In this document: positions 15,226-20,700 of the stretch, piece by piece
How positions within the stretch are numbered: position 1 is the first letter of the stretch
Layout of the letters: the number at the start of each line of letters is the position of its first letter
NCBI GenBank assembly: GCA_050010535.1
Contig: JBEKKT010000031.1
Span: 1-20,700 of the forward strand
DNA length: 20,700 nt
Source: JAJRAG01 sp050010535
GTDB lineage: Archaea; Thermoplasmatota; Thermoplasmata; Methanomassiliicoccales; JACIVX01
Reading direction: 5' to 3'
Made by a program: the position numbers and the translations under genes
The notes under the pieces: generated by a model
What the model was told of the DNA's origin: nothing
The model's input: the letters and a program-made list of their open reading frames with translations, nothing else
Databases searched by the model: none

Positions 15226-16464
15226 GTGAAGGTCTGCGTCGAGGCTTATGGTTGCACGATGAACCAGGGAGAGGGCGCCGTCCTTGAGAAGAAGCTCGAG
15301 TCCCTGGGCCACGAGGTAGTTCAGTCGGCAGAAGATGCAGATGTCGTCGTTCTCAACACATGCACTGTCATCCGCCCGACCGAGATGAAGATGATCAAGC
15401 GCATGAAGGAGATCTCCAAGCAGGGCAAGCGGCTCGTTGTATCGGGGTGCATGGCTGCAGTCCAGCCAGACCAGATCAAGGAGACTGTCCCCGACGCTCT
15501 CATCATCCCTCCATTCGAATATGACTCATTCTTACCGCTCGTTACTGACCACTTCGGCGTTGGTGTCTTCACGAGAATCCTTGAATCGGACATCGTCACC
15601 GCAATCGTTCCTATTGCTCAGGGATGCCTCGGTTCTTGCACATACTGCATCACAAGAATCGCCAGAGGCGAACTCAAGAGCTACAGCATGGAAAACGTGG
15701 TCAAGCACTGCCGTGAGGGCATCGCCCAGGGGGCGAAGGAATTGCTCATCACGGCCCAGGACACAGCCTGCTATGGCCTTGATCAAGACCACAATCTAGG
15801 CGAGCTGATTTTTGCCATCTCGGACATGTCGGGGAAGTTTAGAATGCGAATCGGAATGATGAACCCCGATAGCCTTCAGAAGATCATTGACGATCTGATT
15901 CCTGCTTGGGAGAGCGACAAGGTCTACAAGTTCCTTCATCTGCCGGTCCAGAGCGGCAGCAACAGGATCCTCAAGGTAATGGGCAGACACTACGCCGTCG
16001 ACGATTTCAAGTTCCAGGTAGAGATGTTCAGGGAGCGATTTCGAGACCTCACTCTATCCACCGACGTAATCACCGGTTTCCCTGGTGAAACGGACAAGGA
16101 CCACGAATCGACAATGGAACTCATCAAGGAGGTCAAGCCGAACATCGTGAACGTCACTCGGTACTCCCCTAGACCTAGTACAATCGCAGCCAAGGCGAAG
16201 AACCAGGTCCCCGGGTGGGTGTCGAAGGAGCGCTCAAGAGAACTGACCCATCTCCGCTTCAAAATCAGCAAGAGCATCAACATCGGCAAGGAAGGGGACA
16301 AGGAGGAGGTCCTCGTAACCGAGAAGGGCAAGTACGACACTTACATCGGAAGAACGATTTCTTACGCGCCAGTCGTCATCGAGGAAAATGTCAGGCTCGG
16401 CGATTTCGTCGAAGTGGAGATTACCAGGAGCGCTCCGACGCACTTGTTTGGTCGCCTCGTCTAG
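15226..16464 (+). CDS. tRNA (N6-threonylcarbamoyl-A37) methylthiotransferase, archaeal e-MtaB type
   Basis: A 412-residue radical SAM enzyme that converts t6A37 to ms2t6A37. The UPF0004 domain has the three auxiliary-cluster cysteines C10 (AYGC), C46 (NTCTV) and C75 (SGCMA). The radical SAM cluster is CLGSCTYC (C134, C138, C141). Other family marks are LPVQSGSNRILKVMGR and STDVITGFPGET. A C-terminal TRAM domain (about 345-412) binds tRNA. The assignment to the t6A type rather than MiaB rests on the archaeal context and the QGCLGSCTYCITR sequence. The GTG start fits the TATA box 21-28 nt upstream. The UAG stop is followed by a frame that would run into tRNA-Gln, so here UAG must really terminate. 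The target modification is made by KEOPS, whose Pcc1 is encoded about 1.3 kb away. Confidence 0.92.
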   Translation: MKVCVEAYGCTMNQGEGAVLEKKLESLGHEVVQSAEDADVVVLNTCTVIRPTEMKMIKRMKEISKQGKRLVVSGCMAAVQPDQIKETVPDALIIPPFEYDSFLPLVTDHFGVGVFTRILESDIVTAIVPIAQGCLGSCTYCITRIARGELKSYSMENVVKHCREGIAQGAKELLITAQDTACYGLDQDHNLGELIFAISDMSGKFRMRIGMMNPDSLQKIIDDLIPAWESDKVYKFLHLPVQSGSNRILKVMGRHYAVDDFKFQVEMFRERFRDLTLSTDVITGFPGETDKDHESTMELIKEVKPNIVNVTRYSPRPSTIAAKAKNQVPGWVSKERSRELTHLRFKISKSINIGKEGDKEEVLVTEKGKYDTYIGRTISYAPVVIEENVRLGDFVEVEITRSAPTHLFGRLV

Positions 16465-16504
16465 ATCTCCAGGTTCTTCTTCCTCCGATACCTTGAACTG
16501 ACAG

Positions 16505-16512
16505 TTAAATAC
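16505..16512 (+). promoter_or_regulatory. TATA box of tRNA-Gln
   Basis: TTAAATAC, 24-31 nt before the tRNA 5' end; the usual archaeal spacing. Confidence 0.6.
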
Positions 16513-16535
16513 ACGGAATCGCATCGCAGACTCGC

Positions 16536-16608
16536 AGCCCCGTAGTGTAGTGGTCAATCATGCCGGCCTTTGGAGCCGGCGACGGCAGTTCGAATCTGCC
16601 CGGGGCTA
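16536..16608 (+). tRNA. tRNA-Gln(UUG)
   Basis: A 73-nt intronless cloverleaf: acceptor AGCCCCG/CGGGGCT (16536-16542 with 16601-16607), discriminator A. The anticodon stem is CCGGC/GCCGG with loop CTTTGGA, giving anticodon TTG. The T arm is GGCAG/CTGCC with loop TTCGAAT. CCA is not encoded. A TATA box lies at 16505-16512, and a pyrimidine tract ending in TTTT (16611-16620) follows as a possible terminator. Confidence 0.95.
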
Positions 16609-16619
16609 CTCCTCTCTTT

Positions 16620-17054
16620 TCATGCTTGCAGCAGCTCGATCGGGATCCCGTCAGGGTCGGCGAACACAGCTCTCTTCAGACCCTTCTTGAGATCCAATCT
16701 CATGGTCCCGCTTATCGTTTGTAGATGATCCTCGTTGAGGACGTGGAAATCCTGAGTGACCGGGACCTTCATCTTCTTCAATCTCTCGATCTCCTTCTCG
16801 ATGTCCTTTACCGCGAAGCACAGGTGTTTCACCCCGGCCTCTGCCGGGTCGTCAGGCCTCGCCTTCTTCGGCTTGTCGACAGCGAGAAGTTCCAGCATTC
16901 CGCCCTCGGTCTTCACGAACGCTATTTCTCTGATGCCAGGGATCTTCGACTTCCACCTCAGTACTTCCTTCATTCCGAGCGCTTTCGTGTAGAATTCGAT
17001 AGACTTGTCAAGGTCCGTCACCGTGACCGCTATGTGATCGATGTTCGCTATCAA
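16620..17054 (-). CDS. VOC-superfamily protein (glyoxalase / methylmalonyl-CoA epimerase-like)
   Basis: A 144-residue protein of two beta-alpha-beta-beta-beta modules. The four metal-ligand positions of the superfamily are present: H7 (IDHIAVTV), E55 (MLELLAV), H77 (VKHLCFAV) and E140 (PIELLQA); the FADPDGIPIEL ending is typical. Substrate cannot be read from the sequence: methylmalonyl-CoA epimerase, lactoylglutathione lyase and dioxygenase-type members share this core, and no mutase genes are nearby. The start is a TTG with a clear GGAGG (minus strand of 17062-17066) 7 nt upstream, so the rare start codon is well supported. Confidence 0.85.
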   Translation of the reverse strand: MIANIDHIAVTVTDLDKSIEFYTKALGMKEVLRWKSKIPGIREIAFVKTEGGMLELLAVDKPKKARPDDPAEAGVKHLCFAVKDIEKEIERLKKMKVPVTQDFHVLNEDHLQTISGTMRLDLKKGLKRAVFADPDGIPIELLQA

Positions 17055-17144
17055 CTGTCAACCTCCAAATCAACCAGTAATAGACTGAGCGGCAGATGGC
17101 GATTTGAGGTATTAATTGCTCCGGTCACCAGCGTTCGTGATAGA

Positions 17145-17639
17145 TTAATTGCTGGGGCCTATCCTCGACGTCTTCATTCCGCTCTCTTTCGGTCTTCCGA
17201 TCGGATGCATCGCTACCGGCCTAATATATGAGGGAATTGACAGAGCGTGCAAGACGGCCTTCCCATCGAACGCTCCGACCCAGCAGCTCTCGTATCCCTT
17301 TTCCATGAAGAACAGCAGCATGTTCTCATACGCCGTCGCAACTTCCTGGAGACAGTACAGCTCCTTGCCTATGTGACCATAGCTGCCGATCTTCTGGAGA
17401 TTGGCGTAGCATACGATGACTACCTGCTCTTCCTCGACACATCTTCGATTCGCGGCTTGGGCCAGTGACCTCTTCGCATTAGGATCGGTTACGACCGCAA
17501 AGTCCCTCGCTTGAAGATTCCTCGCCGACGGTGCTAGGTTCCCGACGCGAAGAGCCTCCGTGACGAGTTCGGGCGGGACCGCGTCAATTGTGAATCCTCT
17601 GACACTCATCCTTCTCTCTATCCACTCCATGAGCTCCAT
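17145..17639 (-). CDS. Nitroreductase-family flavoprotein
   Basis: A 164-residue protein of the FMN-dependent nitroreductase family. The N-terminal FMN-binding element is WIERRMSVRGF, followed by LAPSARNLQARDFAVV, both diagnostic. The C-terminal part has YENMLLFFMEKGYESCWVGAFD and HPIGRPKE. At 164 residues it is at the short end of the family, typical of archaeal members. Such enzymes reduce nitro, quinone or flavin-like substrates with NAD(P)H, but the natural substrate is unknown. VVIVCYANLQKIGSYG lies in the middle, where related proteins vary. It stops with TAA. No obvious promoter is seen directly upstream. Confidence 0.88.
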   Translation of the reverse strand: MELMEWIERRMSVRGFTIDAVPPELVTEALRVGNLAPSARNLQARDFAVVTDPNAKRSLAQAANRRCVEEEQVVIVCYANLQKIGSYGHIGKELYCLQEVATAYENMLLFFMEKGYESCWVGAFDGKAVLHALSIPSYIRPVAMHPIGRPKESGMKTSRIGPSN

Positions 17640-17758
17640 TTCATTACTTTCCGAGAACGACTCGATGTGAGGCGATGCAAGGCGTTAAAACGATGAATGC
17701 GTTAGTCTTCGTCCGAGTCGGGTGCGCTCTTTTTCTATCAGTACAGCAATCAGTCTCT

Positions 17759-18025
17759 GTGCCTCTGCAATGTACGATCCAGCTCGAGTACCAGAACGAG
17801 AAGCAGGCGGAGATGGTGAAGAGAGCGATCGAGTTAGACAACGACAAGTATGCAGACGCGGAAAGAAAAGGGAGGGTCGTGGTCATCTGTTCTTCATCTG
17901 AGTCTGTCCCGTCGATGCTCCGCACGCTTGAGGACCTTCTGGCCTGCGTAAGGGTTGCTGAGGAGACAGTGAAGATCGCCGGCCACAAATCAACCGTTGA
18001 CTCCCTCTCGGACCTTGACGGCTAG
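17759..18025 (+). CDS. pcc1: KEOPS complex subunit Pcc1
   Basis: An 88-residue protein from GTG 17759. The single domain (CTIQLEYQNEKQAEMVKRAI, then RVVVICSSSES and LRTLEDLLACVRVAEETV) matches Pcc1, the dimerisation subunit of the KEOPS complex that makes t6A at position 37 of ANN-decoding tRNAs. The frame is open to ATG 17675, which would add 28 mostly hydrophobic residues not expected in this cytoplasmic protein. GTG 17759 gives the normal length and lies 22-29 nt after a TATA-like TTTTTCTA (17730-17737). The last 36 nt overlap the convergent tgtA gene. It ends in TAG. Confidence 0.82.
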   Translation: MPLQCTIQLEYQNEKQAEMVKRAIELDNDKYADAERKGRVVVICSSSESVPSMLRTLEDLLACVRVAEETVKIAGHKSTVDSLSDLDG

Positions 18026-19942
18026 TCCCTTCTTGAACGCGACCATCTCATCCCTTGTGAGCATCGCCCTTCCAATGGCGACAAGGTTGTCAGATTCGTC
18101 CACGACGAGCACTTCGTCATTAGGCCTGACGTCCTCGTCGCAGTCTATGACGAAGTTGCAGAAAACGCTCTTCCCTTCGCGGTTGAACTCCACCGAGTCT
18201 CTGTTCACGATCACTCGCATCCGCGGTGGTGCGAAGCCTTTCCGTAGCCTTTTCGCCCCCTCCGGGCGCAAAGTGAAGAATCCATCGTTCGCCCTCATCG
18301 AAAGAACATGGGCGCCGTCCACCAGGACGTTTCTGATTTTCTCAGTCGTCTTCGACTTGACGAGCGTGACCTTTCCGTCGAACAAGATTGAAGCGGTGCC
18401 TTTTCCGAACTGGTAGTCCGCCACGGCCTTGATCCTCGCCATGTCGATGTCGAACTTGGTGATACCAGTCGCTATCGAGGCGAGCATCTTGTGCGTCTCC
18501 TCGCCTTCCCAGATGACGCACATTCCGTACTTCTGGCGGTGGGACATCCTCTCCATAAGGTCCCGGATCCTCAACTCGGTGTCCCGGTCTTTGGTATCTG
18601 GGAATACAGACTGGGCTATGGGGTAGATCTCGTCCAGCTCGATCGGCACCGGTCCAAACGGGGACATGACGAGGAAGTGCGCGTCGCTCTTCTCGGATAT
18701 TGTCCTCATCTCGGCAGAAAATGTCCTGGTGTAAGGTCTCTTCCCTTCCTCAAACCCGACGAGTATCTCTGAGTTCGGTTGCTCATACCGCTCGAAGAAC
18801 CTCTTCTCGTATCTGAATGCAGTCGGTCGGTCGAGAGACTCAGACCCAGTGTAGAAGAACGGGCTGTCGCGGCTGAGCGGTTCGAATTTCTCCAGAAATG
18901 CCTTGTGTTCTCTCAGTCTCCTCAATCCATTCAGCAAGGCGGGGTGAGACCTACATCTCAGCTCGACCAGCTCCCAAAGGCTTCCCTCCATTATCGCTCT
19001 CTTGATCTTCTCGATCTCGTTCATCGACTCGCGGAGGTTGTGCCTCGCGATGAGTCTGATCCTTTCCTCCTTTCTCATGCCGTCAATCGACTCGATCGTC
19101 TGACCTCTGCACGCGGGACAGTCGCAGCTGGTACGTCTCATGTCCTCGAAGTGCATCGTGCCCTCGGGGAACATGAATCGATCGTCCCTGGCGTATTTTG
19201 CATATGAGGCGGAATCGAACATGTCGCAGCCGAGAAGAACCGCGAGCGCGAAAACCATCGGATGACCGGCGCCGAATAAGTGAACCGGCCTCGCTGGCGT
19301 CAGTCCTTTCTTCGAAGCGACTATAACGTCGACGAGGTCGGCGAACCTGTATGCCTCCATCAACGGCACGACCCCACCAATCGGATGAACGTCCACGTTC
19401 AGTTCTGAGAGGCTCCTGGCGCAACTTTCTCTGAGGTCAGGGAAAAGGGAGCCCTGCACCACTCCTCCCAACATCATGCCGGCTTTAAGCTCAGCTGCCA
19501 CCTTCGTTCGTTCGATGGTGGTTTCGACCGCCTGCGAGGTTCTCTCCTTCCCCCAGGAAGGCTCGGTGAAGATGTCGAGAACGGTTCCTATGTCGGAACC
19601 GATATCCCTCTGAAACTCAACAATCTCCCTGTTGCCGACGTCGACCTCCCCGTGCGTGTACGATTGGAAAGTGCCGCTGTCGGTCATGACGACGCCGGGA
19701 AAGTCCAGGAGTTTGTGGACGCCAGAGCTGAGGGCCTTCTCCTTCAGTCTCGGATCGTTCCTGATGATGTATGAGTTGGTGATGAGCGCCTTGAATCCGA
19801 AATCGTCATAGAGCTCCCTCGGCGAGATCGTATTTATATTGGGGTTTATGACTGGGAGAAGGCACGGTGTCTCCAGAGTCCCTCCGGGCGTCTCCAGACT
19901 GCAGATCCTTGCCAGGCCGTCTCGCTTGAGGAGCTCGAGCAT
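17990..19942 (-). CDS. tgtA: tRNA-guanine(15) transglycosylase (archaeosine biosynthesis)
   Basis: A 650-residue archaeal TGT that exchanges G15 in the tRNA D-loop for preQ0, the first step to archaeosine. The catalytic TIM barrel (about 1-350) has D88 in VMTDSGTFQSY, the nucleophile D243 in CDMFDSASY, and a zinc site C273, C275, C278 (CDCPACRG) plus H301. The archaea-specific middle region follows, and a PUA domain ends the protein (about 570-650, with DEVLVVDESDNLVAIGRAML). The length is normal. ATG 19942 lies 23-30 nt after a TATA box (CTTAATAG, minus strand of 19965-19972), so the mRNA is probably leaderless. The 3' end overlaps pcc1. Confidence 0.96.
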   Translation of the reverse strand: MLELLKRDGLARICSLETPGGTLETPCLLPVINPNINTISPRELYDDFGFKALITNSYIIRNDPRLKEKALSSGVHKLLDFPGVVMTDSGTFQSYTHGEVDVGNREIVEFQRDIGSDIGTVLDIFTEPSWGKERTSQAVETTIERTKVAAELKAGMMLGGVVQGSLFPDLRESCARSLSELNVDVHPIGGVVPLMEAYRFADLVDVIVASKKGLTPARPVHLFGAGHPMVFALAVLLGCDMFDSASYAKYARDDRFMFPEGTMHFEDMRRTSCDCPACRGQTIESIDGMRKEERIRLIARHNLRESMNEIEKIKRAIMEGSLWELVELRCRSHPALLNGLRRLREHKAFLEKFEPLSRDSPFFYTGSESLDRPTAFRYEKRFFERYEQPNSEILVGFEEGKRPYTRTFSAEMRTISEKSDAHFLVMSPFGPVPIELDEIYPIAQSVFPDTKDRDTELRIRDLMERMSHRQKYGMCVIWEGEETHKMLASIATGITKFDIDMARIKAVADYQFGKGTASILFDGKVTLVKSKTTEKIRNVLVDGAHVLSMRANDGFFTLRPEGAKRLRKGFAPPRMRVIVNRDSVEFNREGKSVFCNFVIDCDEDVRPNDEVLVVDESDNLVAIGRAMLTRDEMVAFKKGLAVKVREGVNG

Positions 19943-19964
19943 ATCCAGTAGAACTGCGACGAAG

Positions 19965-19972
19965 CTATTAAG
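19965..19972. promoter_or_regulatory. Shared TATA element of tgtA and pth2
   Basis: CTATTAAG reads CTTAATAG on the other strand, so it can serve as a TATA box both ways. It lies 23-30 nt before the tgtA ATG (leaderless) and 33-40 nt before the pth2 ATG (leader about 10 nt). The divergent starts are only 62 nt apart and no other good candidate is seen for pth2. Confidence 0.5.
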
Positions 19973-20004
19973 TCTTTCAGAGGGTGTTATGATATGGAAT
20001 CCAG

Positions 20005-20367
20005 ATGATTAAGATGGAGCACAAGATGGTCATCGCCGTGAGGAGTGATCTGAAACTCTCGTCCGGCAAGATGGCGGTCCAGGCTGCCCACGCGGCGGTG
20101 AACTGCGCCCTCGCTGCGGAAAAGAAGGAGCCGGACTGGTTCAAGAGGTGGCACGAGGAAGGCGCGAAGAAGGTCGTTGCCAAGGTCGCCGATCTGCAGG
20201 AGCTCTTCGCGCTGAAGGTCTCAGCGGAAGACGCAGGGCTCGTCACCTCGCTCATCGTCGACGCCGGCCATACCGAGCTCCCCCCGAACACCACGACTTG
20301 TCTCGGCATCGGACCGGCTCCGGACGAGTTGATCGACAAGGTCACAGGCCATCTGGGGCTGATGTGA
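20005..20367 (+). CDS. pth2: Peptidyl-tRNA hydrolase, archaeal/eukaryal type (Pth2)
   Basis: A 120-residue Pth2, which releases peptides from peptidyl-tRNA dropped by the ribosome. The pattern is complete: MVIAVRSDLKLSSGKMAVQAAHAAV at the start, WHEEGAKKVVAKV in the middle, VDAGHTELPPNTTTCLGIGPAP and the ending DKVTGHLGLM. ATG 20005 is used; ATG codons at 20014 and 20026 are alternatives closer to the usual family start. The TGA is immediately followed by the TTG of the DUF99 gene (no gap), so the two are probably co-transcribed. Confidence 0.95.
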   Translation: MIKMEHKMVIAVRSDLKLSSGKMAVQAAHAAVNCALAAEKKEPDWFKRWHEEGAKKVVAKVADLQELFALKVSAEDAGLVTSLIVDAGHTELPPNTTTCLGIGPAPDELIDKVTGHLGLM

Positions 20368-20700
20368 TTGAAGAGTCAGGTTCGAGTCGTCGGGATCGAC
20401 GATTCTCCTTTTGTCTTCAAGAACGGGAGAGTGCTGGTTGTCGGCGTGGTCATGCGGCTTCCCGATTACGTCGAAGGGGTGATGAAAACGGAGTGCACGA
20501 TTGACGGGACCGACGCCAACGACGCTCTCGAGGAGATGATCTCCGGATCGAGGTTCTCCGAGCAGCTTAAGCTCATCATGATTGACGGTGTAGCTCTGGG
20601 CGGGTTCAACGTCGTCGATATCTTCCGGCTGTACGAAAAGACTAGGATACCCTGCGTCACGGTCACAAGGGACCGGCCAGACATGGTGATGGTCGGAAAC
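20368..20700 (+). CDS. DUF99 family protein (endonuclease V-related), 5' part
   Basis: The first 111 codons run off the right edge. The sequence has the DUF99 pattern: VRVVGIDDSPF at the start, VVGVVMR, IDGTDANDALEEMI, then LIMIDGVALGGFNVVDIF and CVTVTRDRPDMVMV. The family is archaeal, related in fold to endonuclease V, and has no established function. The acidic residues of GIDD and DG are retained. The start is taken as TTG 20368, contiguous with the pth2 stop; no upstream ATG or GTG is possible in this frame without entering pth2, and no strong ribosome site is seen, so coupled translation is likely. Confidence 0.88.
   Translation, partial: MKSQVRVVGIDDSPFVFKNGRVLVVGVVMRLPDYVEGVMKTECTIDGTDANDALEEMISGSRFSEQLKLIMIDGVALGGFNVVDIFRLYEKTRIPCVTVTRDRPDMVMVGN

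Noticed and set aside
16465..16545. Genome-wide recoding of UAG as a sense codon
   Set aside because: Reading through the mtaB UAG would run into tRNA-Gln, and three further genes end in UAG at natural lengths, so UAG does terminate here.

Overview
The window is archaeal chromosomal DNA, most likely from a member of the Thermoplasmatota or a related euryarchaeal lineage. The evidence is an archaeal-type 16S rRNA gene, a BHB intron in a tRNA, and archaea-only or archaeal/eukaryal-type proteins: SRP19, S8e, aIF2-beta, Pth2, archaeosine TGT, Pcc1 and e-MtaB-like methylthiotransferase. Starts are often preceded by TATA boxes 20-30 nt upstream (leaderless mRNAs). The 16S gene stands alone: CTP synthase, not tRNA-Ala and 23S rRNA, follows its 3' end. 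Unlinked rRNA genes are known from Thermoplasmata. The exact taxon is an inference; no search was possible.

Layout. 1-2979 (+): the end of a hydrogenase operon, with the tail of a probable mvhD, a small winged-helix gene, mvhG and mvhA, all overlapping. This is the electron-input module that normally works with heterodisulfide reductase. 3092-3607 (+): a DUF2148 Fe-S protein. 3592-6552 (-): two metallophosphoesterases and the NAD(P)HX repair enzyme Nnr. 6657-6946 (+): a broken DUF211 gene. 6934-9334 (-): SRP19, S8e, a third phosphoesterase and a presenilin-type membrane protease. 9463-9996 (+): an unassigned HExxH zinc protein. 10009-12385 (-): aIF2-beta with a C-terminal TRAM domain, and pyrG. 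12500-14300 (-): the 16S transcription unit with promoter, leader, processing stem and oligo-T terminator. 14586-15059 (+): intron-bearing tRNA-Ser(GCU) and a GYD-domain gene interrupted by an amber codon. 15226-16608 (+): methylthiotransferase and tRNA-Gln(UUG). 16620-17639 (-): a VOC protein and a nitroreductase. 17759-18025 (+): Pcc1. 17990-19942 (-): archaeosine TGT. 20005-20700 (+): Pth2 and the start of a DUF99 gene.

A theme of the right half is tRNA biology. Pcc1 (KEOPS, t6A37), the methylthiotransferase (ms2t6A37), TgtA (archaeosine-15), Pth2 and two tRNA genes lie within about 6 kb, and tRNA-Ser(GCU) carries an A37 directly 5' of its intron.

The most interesting signal is that two small genes (DUF211 and GYD) are interrupted by UAG codons, three in total and no UAA or UGA, with recognisable family sequence continuing past each. 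Pyrrolysine or amber suppression is possible. However, mtaB uses UAG as an evidently genuine stop just before a tRNA gene, and DUF211 also carries a frameshift, so pseudogenisation remains the simpler reading. The second notable point is an atypical 16S 5' end (altered helix 1 and an extra hairpin) that standard archaeal 5' primers would match badly.
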